Below, piece by piece: positions 44,508 through 53,632 of a stretch of 64,000 nt of DNA. The notes beneath the pieces were generated by a model that was given only the letters and a program-made list of their open reading frames with translations, was not told where the DNA came from and made no database searches. The stretch's first letter is position 1. Each line of letters starts with the position of its first letter. This stretch comes from Deltaproteobacteria bacterium (GTDB lineage: Bacteria > Desulfobacterota > GWC2-55-46 > JADFVP01), in the NCBI GenBank assembly GCA_029262515.1, contig JAJCZH010000008.1, forward strand, positions 1-64,000. The letters run 5' to 3'. The position numbers and the translations under genes were made by a program.

Positions 44508-45443
44508 TCAGGCACTGCTCTCCCGCGTGCCGCCGAGCAGCAGGTAGAAGAGCGCCATGCGTATGGCCACGCCGTTCGTCACCTGCTCCAGTATCAACGA
44601 ATACTCGCCGTCCGCCACGCCTGAAGAGATCTCAACGCCTCTGTTGATCGGCCCGGGGTGGAGTATTATTACGTCATCAGAGGCGTATTTGAGTTTCTCT
44701 TCATCAAGGCCCCAGAGCGTCGCATACTCGCGAAGCGACGGCAGGAACGAATCTCCCTGCCGCTCAAGCTGAATCCTCAGCATCATTATCACATCCGCGT
44801 CTTTTATAGCCGTCACGGTATTCGGGGCAACAGTGCAGCCGAGTTCCTCTATACCGACCGGAATAAGAGTGCGCGGGCCGGTGACCACTACTTCTGCTCC
44901 GAGCCTACTGAAACCGACAATATTGGAGCGCGCAACGCGCGAATGCATTATATCTCCGATAATAGCGACCTTGAGCCCCTCGATCCTGCCCTTCTTTTCC
45001 CGCACGGTCATTATATCGAGCAGGGCCTGGCTCGGGTGCTCATGAGCGCCATCCCCGGCATTTATCACCGTGCAATTCAGATACTTCGCCAACATCTCTG
45101 GGGTTCCTGCCGAGGCGTGGCGAACGACGATGCAGTCCGGTTTCATGGCTTCAAGATTGCGCGCCGTATCTTTTAACGTCTCCCCCTTTACCGCAGAGCT
45201 GGTAGAGACCGAGATATTGATAGCGTCCGCGCTCATCCGCTTGGCAGCAATCTCAAAACTGGTACGCGTTCTGGTCGAAGGCTCGTAAAAGAGGTTGATA
45301 ATCGTTCGCCCGCGAAGCGTCGGCACCTTCTTTATCTCGCGGGCCGAGACCTCTTTGAAGCTCTCAGCCGTATCGAATATTAACTCCATTTCCTCGGGAC
45401 TGAGGTCCTCGATGCCGAGCATATCTTTGTTCGTAAGAGGCAT
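44508..45443 (-). CDS. pyrB: Aspartate carbamoyltransferase catalytic subunit
   Basis: 311 aa. Motifs [13 protein letters not shown] (carbamoyl-phosphate binding), [17 protein letters not shown] and [11 protein letters not shown] are present. It starts with [15 protein letters not shown]. No pyrI is next to it, as in many organisms with PyrR control. It follows pyrR by 46 nt. Confidence 0.97.
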   Translation of the reverse strand: MPLTNKDMLGIEDLSPEEMELIFDTAESFKEVSAREIKKVPTLRGRTIINLFYEPSTRTRTSFEIAAKRMSADAINISVSTSSAVKGETLKDTARNLEAMKPDCIVVRHASAGTPEMLAKYLNCTVINAGDGAHEHPSQALLDIMTVREKKGRIEGLKVAIIGDIMHSRVARSNIVGFSRLGAEVVVTGPRTLIPVGIEELGCTVAPNTVTAIKDADVIMMLRIQLERQGDSFLPSLREYATLWGLDEEKLKYASDDVIILHPGPINRGVEISSGVADGEYSLILEQVTNGVAIRMALFYLLLGGTRESSA

Positions 45444-45489
45444 TTCTATCCGGGTATTAAGGTTAAAATCTGGTAACTCAGCCGAGTAT

Positions 45490-46059
45490 CTATTCTTTAT
45501 CGTCTTTAGACGGGTCGGTAGCGCTCTTTTTCGTTCCTACGACCACGGAATTGACTCCGTCAATCTCTTTGAGGTTAACACTGACCGCCTCTACCATCGA
45601 AGTGGGTATATTCTTTCCGACATAATCGGCTTTTATGGGCAGCTCTCTATGCCCCCGGTCTATCAAGGCCGCGAGCTGTATCGCATGCGGACGCCCAAAG
45701 TCCATAAGCGCGTTCATGGCGGCGCGTACGGTTCTGCCGGTAAAGAGCACATCGTCTACTATAATCACTACGCGCGAATCTATGTCGATAGGTATGTCCA
45801 TCTTCTTGAGCGCAGGGGCCTCTTTCTTTATTGAGATATCGTCCCTGTAGAGCGTGGCGTCAACTGCGCCCGTAGGAACGCTAACGCCCTCTATATCCTC
45901 TATTCTACGGGCCAACCTGAGCGCAAGCTCATAACCTCGCGTCGGAACTCCGAGTATAACTATGGCGTGGGACCCGCCGTTGCGCTCTAAAACCTCGTGC
46001 GCAATGCGCGCAATCGCACGCTCTATGCCCTTCTCATCCATTACTACGCGCTCTTGCAA
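45490..46059 (-). CDS. pyrR: Bifunctional pyr operon attenuator / uracil phosphoribosyltransferase PyrR
   Basis: 189 aa. TTG start at 46059 preceded by GGGAG, with the family N-terminus [23 protein letters not shown]. The PRPP loop [19 protein letters not shown] and the [23 protein letters not shown] region are typical of PyrR. In Gram-positive bacteria it binds RNA when UMP is high and promotes termination; a matching binding motif and terminator lie just upstream. Confidence 0.95.
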   Translation of the reverse strand: MQERVVMDEKGIERAIARIAHEVLERNGGSHAIVILGVPTRGYELALRLARRIEDIEGVSVPTGAVDATLYRDDISIKKEAPALKKMDIPIDIDSRVVIIVDDVLFTGRTVRAAMNALMDFGRPHAIQLAALIDRGHRELPIKADYVGKNIPTSMVEAVSVNLKEIDGVNSVVVGTKKSATDPSKDDKE

Positions 46060-46084
46060 GGCGTTCTCCCGAATGCGAAAAAAA

Positions 46085-46125
46085 CAAAAAAAAAGACCTC
46101 TACATCTAGATTAGATGCACAGGTC
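46085..46125 (-). terminator. Leader terminator of the pyr operon
   Basis: On the minus strand GACCTGTGCATCTA (near 46112-46125) pairs with TAGATGTAGAGGTC (46095-46108) with two mismatches and a short loop, followed by nine T. It ends about 26 bases upstream of pyrR. Confidence 0.75.
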
Positions 46126-46167
46126 CAGCTATAAATCTTGTATCGAGTTCCACACCGACCCCTTGTT

Positions 46168-46181
46168 AATCTCACAGGATT
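46168..46181 (-). promoter_or_regulatory. PyrR-binding loop motif
   Basis: The minus strand reads AATCCTGTGAGATT, matching the Gram-positive PyrR consensus ARUCCNGNGAGGYU at 13 of 14 positions. It lies about 43 bases before the leader terminator, the expected place for an anti-antiterminator. Confidence 0.7.
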
Positions 46182-46360
46182 ACATTTAAAGGGTTTATCT
46201 GTCTATTTTAAATAAGCCGCGTTAAAGTTGTTGCCGCGTCTACCAACGGACCAAAGATTTATCGCAACAACCCGTAAGTACCGAAAAAATCATACTCTTA
46301 ACTACATTCCGCCTGCCAAAAGAGCAAGACCCAACTAAAGCGAACATACTCGGCCCGAGA

Positions 46361-46759
46361 TCAGTAGAGCATACCGCTATTATCCTTCAGAGGTTCGCTT
46401 ACTTCGACATAGAACTTAAAGGTCTTGGAATAACCGGGCACAAAGTCTATAGTTGTAGAGTACTTAATAGAGATATCCACAGCTTCGTAACCGCGTGTTA
46501 TAATAATATCTTCTAAAGCTATCGGTACGCTCCAGGCCTCTGCCTTGTTAAGTATATTGGCCGTAAGCGCCTCGTCAGAGAACTTGTGAGCCAGCTCCGC
46601 CTCTCTTTCAACCTCTATCTTCATAATGTAGTATGAAAAGTACGGAGGCACAACCATGTAACAGACGTATATGACGACCGTAATAATAAAGAGCCATATC
46701 ATCGTTGAGGATGTGACTGCACCGGCCTGATTGAGCAGGGGCCGCCTTTTAGAGGTCAT
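46361..46759 (-). CDS. Membrane-anchored protein, DUF4845-like
   Basis: 132 aa. One TM (about 20-40: TMIWLFIITVVIYVCYMV) followed by PPYFSYYIMK and a soluble C-terminal domain of mixed strands, ending YVEVSEPLKDNSGMLY. The sequence resembles DUF4845 pseudopilin-like anchors (one N-terminal TM, then EAELAHKF and ALEDIIITRGYEAVDISIKY). It stands alone after ugd on the same strand. Function unknown. Confidence 0.65.
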   Translation of the reverse strand: MTSKRRPLLNQAGAVTSSTMIWLFIITVVIYVCYMVVPPYFSYYIMKIEVEREAELAHKFSDEALTANILNKAEAWSVPIALEDIIITRGYEAVDISIKYSTTIDFVPGYSKTFKFYVEVSEPLKDNSGMLY

Positions 46760-46878
46760 CTTGCCTTCCGCTTCAATTCAAATATATTCTGTTTCGTACG
46801 TAGAGCTTATACCTCTTAAGCGGTTTTTAGTCAACAAAATTCGCGAAAAGGGCAAGCCCGAAGAGAGGTAACTGTGAG

Positions 46879-48183
46879 CTACTCCCTGCCCACCGAGTCG
46901 TACTCGAAACCCATGGAGCGCATATTCTCAGGAATATATACATTTCTAAGGTCGAGCAGCTTCGGGCTCTTCAACAGGCCCTTCACCCGCTCCATATCGA
47001 GCATCCTGAACTGGTTCCACTCGGTAAGTATCAACAGTATATCAGCGCCTTCGGCAACCTCGTACGGGTCTGAGCAGAAGCGGATCTCACCGCTAAGCTC
47101 CTCTTCGGAGTTCGGCATCGCAGCCGGATCAAAGACCTTGAGCTTCGCCCCCTCGTCGGCCAGACGCTGAACGAGAAAAGTTGCGGGAGAGTCGCGTATA
47201 TCATCAGTATTTGGTTTAAATGCTAGCCCTAACGAACCGATTGTTTTACCCTTTACTTCTCCAAGCATTTTCTTGATCTTCTCCAGCATGATTTCACGCT
47301 GCTCCTTGTTAACCTTGACTACGGTCTCAACTATCTGAAACCTGTAACCGCAATCGCGCGCAACCTGGGTAATGGCGAGCGTATCTTTCGGAAAACAGGA
47401 ACCTCCGTAACCGGGGCCCGGGTGGAGAAACTTGGGGCCTATACGGTTGTCGAGTCCCATACCCCTGGAGACCATGCTTACATCCGCCCCAACGCGCTCG
47501 CAGATATTGGCAATCTCGTTTATGAACGATATCTTTGTCGCCAGAAAAGCGTTGGAAGCGTACTTGACTAACTCGGCAGTCTCAATATCGGTTATCACGA
47601 AAGGCGTTTCAAGCAGGTAGAGCGGCGAGTAGAGGTCTTTCAGAATAGCCACAGCCTGATCGCTGCGCGCACCAAGCACAACCCTGTTGGGGCGCATAAA
47701 ATCCTCGACCGCAGAGCCCTCACGCAGAAACTCCGGGTTCGAAGCGACATCGAAGTTATTCTCACCCTCCTGCCCCTCACCTATTATCTCCTCTATAAAC
47801 TTGCCGGTACCAACCGGAACCGTGCTCTTGGTAACTATAACCTTGTAACCGTTAAGGTTACCGGCAATAGTACGCGCAACCTCCTCTATATACGAAAGGT
47901 CGGCAGAGCCGTCCTCTTTAGGCGGCGTACCGACGGCGATAAAGACAACTAGGGCACTCTCAAGAGCGCTCTTCAGATCGGTCGTAAAGTGTAAGCGCCC
48001 CTCTCTTGAGTTCTTGGCGACAAGCTCTTCAAGACCGGGTTCGTAGATTGGGATCTCGCCCCTGTTGAGAGCCTCGATCTTGCTCAAATCCTTATCAACA
48101 CAGGTTACATGGACCCCGAAATCCGCAAAGCAGGTCCCTGTTACGAGCCCGACATAACCTGTACCTATAACGCATATATTCAT
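46879..48183 (-). CDS. ugd: UDP-glucose 6-dehydrogenase
   Basis: 434 aa. N-terminal NAD domain CVIGTGYVGLVTGTCFAD, then STVPVGTG and the catalytic Cys in GYGGSCFPKDTLA; the C-terminal UDP-binding domain has LAFKPNTDDIRDSP. It makes UDP-glucuronate for envelope polysaccharide. The neighbouring membrane proteins may be related, but no glycosyltransferases are seen in this window. Confidence 0.95.
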   Translation of the reverse strand: MNICVIGTGYVGLVTGTCFADFGVHVTCVDKDLSKIEALNRGEIPIYEPGLEELVAKNSREGRLHFTTDLKSALESALVVFIAVGTPPKEDGSADLSYIEEVARTIAGNLNGYKVIVTKSTVPVGTGKFIEEIIGEGQEGENNFDVASNPEFLREGSAVEDFMRPNRVVLGARSDQAVAILKDLYSPLYLLETPFVITDIETAELVKYASNAFLATKISFINEIANICERVGADVSMVSRGMGLDNRIGPKFLHPGPGYGGSCFPKDTLAITQVARDCGYRFQIVETVVKVNKEQREIMLEKIKKMLGEVKGKTIGSLGLAFKPNTDDIRDSPATFLVQRLADEGAKLKVFDPAAMPNSEEELSGEIRFCSDPYEVAEGADILLILTEWNQFRMLDMERVKGLLKSPKLLDLRNVYIPENMRSMGFEYDSVGRE

Positions 48184-48433
48184 ATAGAAAAATCCTCCAA
48201 TTGACAGTATAGACAGGCCGACAGCAACGATAGAGACAATTTCGCGCTATTATATTAAAACTTTAACCACTGCACGCAACCCTTTATCGGTTTCTAACTT
48301 TCAGCGCCAGACGTCTAGAGATTAAGAGGCCACGATTTTGGCAATTCTACCAAAGCGAAAGAGCTTATGCAACCGCATTAGGTAGAAATTGAAAGCATAA
48401 GCACTAGGTCGTAAAGAGGCCGGGACGAGAGAC

Positions 48434-49009
48434 CTACCTGCGAGTTAGTATATCTATGCCGAGAAGGAGGCCCCAGAGGCGCACAATACGGGCGCCTAAA
48501 AGAATGGTGCGCCCTTTTACATAATAAGACTCACCTCCAGTGCCGCGCTCAATCTGCCCGAGTCCCTCAAGGCGCTCAAGACGCGTGGCAAGGCTTATTT
48601 GAACAGGTGAAGCACCGGCAGCAGGAGTTTCCGCTACAGTAAAGAAACCGGACTCTATCTCGTACAACAACCGTATTCGGCGCGCGGTCTCGCTCATATT
48701 GAAGAGGTGAAAGTAAGTATATCCGAGCGCAAGATATACTACCACCGAGTAGAGCACTGTTGAGAGCAACAGACCGTTGTCGAGGGCCAAAGAGCCGAAA
48801 AAAAGAAGAAGAAGCATCATCGGAAAGAGGGTTACAAAGACAGCCTGAAGGCAGACCAGCTGATTTGAGTTTTCCGGGCGTAGCCGGGAGTTTATACGCG
48901 CAAGCAGAGCGTGTATTACTGTTATAAGGACCGGAGAGAGGGTTAAAAGAATCAGGTGCAGCCAGAGAGCGCCCGAACCTCCTACCCCTGAAGATGTCGT
49001 CGTGTACAA
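48434..49009 (-). CDS. Membrane protein with C-terminal winged-helix-like domain (paralogue 2)
   Basis: 191 aa. Three or four TM helices in the first ~105 residues (about 13-30, 48-68, 72-95), then a cytoplasmic domain of ~90 residues with the pattern PVQISLATRLERLEGLGQIERG...YYVKGRTILL, which has the helix-turn-helix-wing rhythm of small wHTH domains. It lies 17 nt after a gene of the same design. Sequence identity between the two is low, but topology and order match. I do not recognise either family. Possibly a membrane-bound transcription regulator or a helix-wing protein-interaction domain. Confidence 0.65.
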   Translation of the reverse strand: MYTTTSSGVGGSGALWLHLILLTLSPVLITVIHALLARINSRLRPENSNQLVCLQAVFVTLFPMMLLLLFFGSLALDNGLLLSTVLYSVVVYLALGYTYFHLFNMSETARRIRLLYEIESGFFTVAETPAAGASPVQISLATRLERLEGLGQIERGTGGESYYVKGRTILLGARIVRLWGLLLGIDILTRR

Positions 49010-49026
49010 GGTTAGCTCCTTCCCGC

Positions 49027-49545
49027 TTACCCGGCGCCGGGCGCCAGCCCTAAAAAACGCCTGAAAAGCATAAAAGGCTTCAATAACATTTTTCCGCGCC
49101 AGGTTACTCTATAACCTGCATTCCTCGAACCGCTCACAAGCCCGGAAGAGAGAAGCTCATTAAGCCGGTCCGTAACCAGATCCGCAGTGTCAAACCCGGA
49201 TTCAAGCAAGCTGAAACTCAACCCGTCCTCACCTCCTTTCTCTATTAACAGCACAATTCTAAGAGAGGGGCAGCGCGCTGAAAGCGCCGGATAGGTCATT
49301 ATATAGGCTGCCGATAAGGCACAGTAGCAGAGCATGACTGCAACAATATCAGTACAAGCAAGAGAGTCCGTATAGGAAATAGAGAGGTAGAGTTGTACAA
49401 TAACCGTAACCACGGGCGCAATAGCAAAGAGGAAAAAGAGCAGAAGCAGGTCTCTGGCCGGACGCAAAAACTGCCAAAACAGTATGTGGAGCAAAAGGGC
49501 AAGAACAAAAGTAAAGAGGCCCAAAAGTAACGCAACGTATGCCAT
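49027..49545 (-). CDS. Membrane protein with C-terminal winged-helix-like domain (paralogue 1)
   Basis: 172 aa. Three to four TM helices (about 5-25, 32-54, 66-85), then a C-terminal ~80 residues with SFSLLESGFDTADLVTDRLNE and LLSSGLVSGSRNAGYRVTWRG, ending in a hydrophobic FMLFRRFLGLAPG. It is the first gene of the pair; a perfect 19-base palindrome lies 22-40 bases before its start codon. It lies upstream of ugd on the same strand with the second paralogue between. Confidence 0.65.
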   Translation of the reverse strand: MAYVALLLGLFTFVLALLLHILFWQFLRPARDLLLLFFLFAIAPVVTVIVQLYLSISYTDSLACTDIVAVMLCYCALSAAYIMTYPALSARCPSLRIVLLIEKGGEDGLSFSLLESGFDTADLVTDRLNELLSSGLVSGSRNAGYRVTWRGKMLLKPFMLFRRFLGLAPGAG

Positions 49546-49566
49546 TGAAGATAAACCGCCTTCCCG

Positions 49567-49585
49567 CCTTGTACCCGGTACAAGG
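49567..49585. promoter_or_regulatory. Perfect palindrome before the membrane wHTH pair
   Basis: CCTTGTACC and GGTACAAGG surround a single C. A perfect nine-base-pair inverted repeat this close to a start codon suggests an operator for a dimeric regulator or a leader hairpin. Confidence 0.55.
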
Positions 49586-49765
49586 TAAAATAGAAAAAAT
49601 CAACCACTACAGTTATACGCACTCAGGAGACTGACGGCAAGTAGAAATACTGCAAAAGATTATAGCAGGGAAATCGCGTGCTGATGATAGTCGGTGAGCT
49701 CAAGTCTTCGTTCACAACAGATGTTATTCTTCAAATGCTATTGTTCAAGCAACTGGCATGAATAC

Positions 49766-49796
49766 AGAATGGCCGCCAAAAAATGGCGGCCATTCT
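49766..49796. terminator. Perfect 13-bp inverted repeat
   Basis: AGAATGGCCGCCA (49766-49778) pairs fully with TGGCGGCCATTCT (49784-49796) around AAAAA. It lies in a 440-base gap between the membrane pair and spoVG, neither of which ends next to it; a bidirectional terminator is possible, but no T run follows on either side. Confidence 0.5.
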
Positions 49797-49988
49797 CAAT
49801 ACTACATTCTACTCGTGTCTGCTCAGATAGACTCAGGAAAAGTCTATATTGTAATACTCAGAAGTTATACTCTCTCGCTTCTATCAGTAAGCTCTATCGA
49901 TAACCCATGACGCTATCTCATGACGCTGTCTGTCGATAACTACCTTACCCGGCGACTACCTCACCGGCAAGCCAACCAGGCCCCGCCC

Positions 49989-50291
49989 TCAAACAATGCT
50001 CTTCTCTCTTTTTTCAACTACAGGGTCCAGCAGGTCACTACATGCCCTCTTGTACTCGTCTATCACCAACTCCTCTAACTGCTCCCTGGTAGACCTGTCG
50101 AGCGGGTGGACAAGATCCCTGTAAGTACCGTCCTTCATCTTCTTTGCAGGCATCGCCACGAAATAACCGCTCGTCCCCTTAATGACCTTCATGTCGCGAA
50201 TAGCGAGGCAGTCACAAATCTTTATGCTGACATACGCCTTCAGTTTATCGTCGCCGTCAACGGGCAACACCTTTACCTCAGTTATATCCAC
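49989..50291 (-). CDS. spoVG: SpoVG family protein
   Basis: 100 aa. Fits SpoVG over its length: MDITEVKVLPVDGDDKLKAYVSI, then RDMKVIKGTSGYFVAMPAKK and DLVHPLDRSTREQLEE. SpoVG proteins bind DNA or RNA with little specificity and occur outside spore formers. Short tail VEKREKSIV. Stand-alone gene. Confidence 0.9.
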   Translation of the reverse strand: MDITEVKVLPVDGDDKLKAYVSIKICDCLAIRDMKVIKGTSGYFVAMPAKKMKDGTYRDLVHPLDRSTREQLEELVIDEYKRACSDLLDPVVEKREKSIV

Positions 50292-50906
50292 CGCACCCTC
50301 CTAAAGTTTCTTAAATAGATGAGACTGCAATATTTACAAACTACCGGCTGCACACAACGGCGCAAACGGTAGCTGAACGGCATCATATACAGAGTAAGAC
50401 AGTTTCCTGAATAAAATATATCACAATTGCAAACAAAATAGTAAGTAAAAAAGGCCGGGAGCAAGAATAATTCTCAACAAGCCATATTACTGTAGCTGAA
50501 AGTTAAGATAACGTAATGCATCTGCGTATGCTACTTATAGTAATCAGAGCTTTTCAGGCCTCACAGTTAAATTCTAGATATGGAGTAAATTTTGCATTAC
50601 TGTAATGTTTATCTGAATTAATCTGACTACTGAAATTACCAATACACGGAGTATATTCCATCACAACAGATAATACAAGATAGAACTATCCTGTATGCCG
50701 CAGCAATAGATTTACCGGTCAGGTATTTGTTCCTCTGCTTTTAAATTAGTGCATACAGTCGAATGTTATATGATTGATTATCCGAGACCCTGAAAACTTA
50801 TTGACATCTACTGTACCTCTGTTAACTTTAGAGTAGTTACAACCTGTCCTATTTTTACAGATTGCACAGGATATTGTGTTTAACCTGCCTGCGGAGACCG
50901 AAAAAA
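50292..50906. other. Intergenic, promoter only
   Basis: About 615 bases between spoVG and glgB. AT-rich; no supportable reading frame. A promoter for glgB is likely at 50801-50828: TTGACA at 50801-50806 and TAACTT at 50823-50828 with 16 bases between. No riboswitch or hairpin recognised. Confidence 0.5.
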
Positions 50907-52835
50907 TTGACAAAGAAAAAGAGTGAGCCGGAAGCCGTTAAGGGACGCATAACCGAGCACGATATCTACCTCTTCAAAGAGGGCAGCCATTTCAACCTGT
51001 ACGGCAAACTGGGCTCGCACAAAACTCTGGTAGACGGAGTCAACGGTGTTTACTTTGCCGTATGGGCGCCGGACGCCGAGCAGGTCTCGGTCATAGGCGA
51101 CTGGAACTACTGGCAGAGCGGCTCGGACAGGCTGGTCGCCAGGACCGACGGTTCCGGCATCTGGGAAGGTTTCGTGCCAACGATAACGGACGGGGCAACC
51201 TACAAATACCATATAACCTCAAGGTACAACGGCCACGCTGGAGAAAAGGCTGACCCCATGGCGCTCGCCTCCGAAAGGCCCCCGAAGACCGCCTCCGTTG
51301 TTCATACTCTCAAGTACGACTGGAACGATGCGGAGTGGATGGCAACAAGAGGCAAGAAGAACGCCTTGGACGCACCGTACTCGGTCTATGAGGTCCATCT
51401 CGGCTCGTGGAGAAGAAACCCGGATGAGAACAACCGCTACCTCTCCTACAAAGAGCTGGCGACCGAACTTACGGCCTATGTCAAGGAGTTGGGCTTTACG
51501 CACGTAGAGCTGCTGCCGATAATGACACACCCGTTCTTCGGCTCGTGGGGTTACCAGTCGCTCGGCTACTTCTCCCCGACCGCGCGTTACGGAGAGCCCG
51601 AAGAGCTGATGCTGCTTATCGATACGCTGCACCAGAACGGCATCGGGGTAATTCTCGACTGGGTACCGTCCCACTTCCCTACCGACGCCCACGGGCTCGG
51701 TTACTTCGACGGCACCCACCTCTACGAACACGCAGACCCGCAAAAGGGCTTCCACCCGGACTGGAGCTCTTATATCTTCAACTACTCGCGCAACGAGGTC
51801 CGCTCCTTCCTGATCTCAAGCGCGCTCTTCTGGCTCGATGAGTACCACATAGACGGCCTGAGAGTAGACGCCGTAGCTTCGATGTTATATCTCGATTACT
51901 CGAGGGAAGAGGGCGAATGGGTGCCTAACGAGTTCGGCGGCAGAGAGAACTTGGAAGCGATCAGTTTTTTACGCCGCTTAAACGAAGCGGTCTACGAGGC
52001 CCACCCGGACGTGCAGACCATAGCCGAAGAGTCCACCGACTGGCCGATGGTCTCGCGCCCCACGCACGTCGGCGGGCTCGGCTTCGGCATGAAGTGGAAT
52101 ATGGGCTGGATGCACGATACTCTCAGCTACATAAAGCAGGACCCGATACACAGAAAATACTTTCACAACCAGCTCGGTTTCTCCATCTGGTACGCCTTTA
52201 CAGAGAACTTCATGCTGCCCTTCTCGCACGACGAGGTGGTGCACGGCAAGGGCTCCATGATAGGCAAAATGCCGGGCGACGAGTGGCAGAAGTTCGCCAA
52301 CCTGCGCGCCCTGTACGGTTACATGTTCGGCCACCCGGGCAAGAAGCTGCTCTTTATGGGCTGCGAGTTCGGGCAGGTCGGAGAGTGGGGGCACGACCAC
52401 AGCCTCGACTGGCACGTGTTGCAGTACCCGGTGCACGGCGGGCTGAAGAGCCTTGTGCGCGACCTCAACTTTCTCTACAAGACGGAGCCGGGCCTTTATG
52501 AGGACGATTTTTCGCACGACGGTTTCGAGTGGATAGATTACTGCAACGCCGAAGACTCGGTGCTCAGTTTCTTAAGAAAGGGAAAGACTACAAACGACAT
52601 CTTTCTGGTGGTGACCAACTTTACGCCTATGGTGCGAGAAGATTACATACTCGGCGTACCGAGGGGCGGAGAGTGGGAGGAGGTTATCAATACCGACTCG
52701 GCGCTCTACGCTGGAAGCGGAATAGGAAACCTCGGCGGAGTAAAAGCGACCGGCAGGGCGTGGCACGACCGGCCGAACTCGTTGCAGATTATCCTGCCGC
52801 CGCTCTCGACCGTGATTTTTAAGAGCAAGGGGTAG
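50907..52835 (+). CDS. glgB: 1,4-alpha-glucan branching enzyme
   Basis: 642 aa from TTG 50907 (an in-frame TTG at 50862 is the alternative). It introduces alpha-1,6 branches into glycogen. CBM48-like N-terminus (YFAVWAPDAEQVSVIGDWNYW), then the GH13 barrel with VLDWVPSHFPTDAHGL-type region, nucleophile Asp in GLRVDAVASMLYLDYSR, acid Glu in TIAEESTDWP, and LPFSHDEVVHGKGSM. Shorter than the E. coli enzyme (728 aa) because the extra N-terminal module is missing. No other glg gene is nearby. Confidence 0.95.
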   Translation: MTKKKSEPEAVKGRITEHDIYLFKEGSHFNLYGKLGSHKTLVDGVNGVYFAVWAPDAEQVSVIGDWNYWQSGSDRLVARTDGSGIWEGFVPTITDGATYKYHITSRYNGHAGEKADPMALASERPPKTASVVHTLKYDWNDAEWMATRGKKNALDAPYSVYEVHLGSWRRNPDENNRYLSYKELATELTAYVKELGFTHVELLPIMTHPFFGSWGYQSLGYFSPTARYGEPEELMLLIDTLHQNGIGVILDWVPSHFPTDAHGLGYFDGTHLYEHADPQKGFHPDWSSYIFNYSRNEVRSFLISSALFWLDEYHIDGLRVDAVASMLYLDYSREEGEWVPNEFGGRENLEAISFLRRLNEAVYEAHPDVQTIAEESTDWPMVSRPTHVGGLGFGMKWNMGWMHDTLSYIKQDPIHRKYFHNQLGFSIWYAFTENFMLPFSHDEVVHGKGSMIGKMPGDEWQKFANLRALYGYMFGHPGKKLLFMGCEFGQVGEWGHDHSLDWHVLQYPVHGGLKSLVRDLNFLYKTEPGLYEDDFSHDGFEWIDYCNAEDSVLSFLRKGKTTNDIFLVVTNFTPMVREDYILGVPRGGEWEEVINTDSALYAGSGIGNLGGVKATGRAWHDRPNSLQIILPPLSTVIFKSKG

Positions 52836-52882
52836 AGGGGGGGGAAAGTTAAACCCCATTCTCAACAAGTCTTAATCTACCT

Positions 52883-53632
52883 TCATAAATTATCAGGTAG
52901 ATTTTTTAAAATATCCAAAACCGTATTATAACCTTCTTGAGTAAGCTTATAACCTTCTATATCTTTATGAATTAACTTTTTATCCCAGTGCTTCCTCAAT
53001 GAGTTATAAACAGATGATCTTGAACGTCTATCCATTGATTTTATAATATCCTTTTGAGGGACGAAAGCCGGATACTCACTGAATAAAAGAACTAATAACT
53101 CTTCACCTACTGTCAAGTTACCATAGACTATTTTTCTACCCCCAAAATCCTCAACTAAAGAAACTACTGGGGTTTGAATAAATTCTATAATTCTTCCTGC
53201 TTTGCTCATATCCGAAGTCATGGCTTGCCTTACTATCTCAGACAATATCCACTGGGCACCTGCATAATTATATCTAAGGTCATAGATATTTGCATCGACT
53301 AACCCCTTATGTGCTATATTACGCTTATTTCGTAGTGCATAACACGAGCGTGCAATTCGTGCACAACATATCTTAAGATCATCCGTTAATAATGTTACGC
53401 GAGACTCTAATGTTCTCAAGTAATTGTCAACATTAGGCTTTTTATCATATTTTCCATTTTCTAGAAACTGTAGAACCTGTACTACTGTCTCAACAAATTT
53501 ACCACAACTTGAACGACCTAATATTCCTGTCTTGCAATCACTTTTTATTTGCAAGAACTCATTCACCAAGTCCTTGGCTAACTCCACCTCTATTATCTTT
53601 GATAACGCCGCTATAAGCTCAGATATTTTCAC
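52883..53632 (-). CDS. HEPN-like protein with winged helix (cassette gene 2)
   Basis: 249 aa, AT-rich. GTG start 53632 overlaps the TAG of the upstream gene by one base (TAGTG). The middle has ARIARSCYALRNKRNIAHKG, whose RN-x5-H fits the HEPN motif R-polar-x4-6-H, and is followed by NYAGAQWILSEIVRQA, as in Abi-type proteins. The C-terminal ~75 residues form a winged helix (LFSEYPAFVPQKDIIKSM, then SRSSVYNSLRKHWDKKLI). HEPN domains are often RNases in toxin or abortive-infection systems. This is an inference from a short motif. Confidence 0.62.
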   Translation of the reverse strand: MKISELIAALSKIIEVELAKDLVNEFLQIKSDCKTGILGRSSCGKFVETVVQVLQFLENGKYDKKPNVDNYLRTLESRVTLLTDDLKICCARIARSCYALRNKRNIAHKGLVDANIYDLRYNYAGAQWILSEIVRQAMTSDMSKAGRIIEFIQTPVVSLVEDFGGRKIVYGNLTVGEELLVLLFSEYPAFVPQKDIIKSMDRRSRSSVYNSLRKHWDKKLIHKDIEGYKLTQEGYNTVLDILKNLPDNL

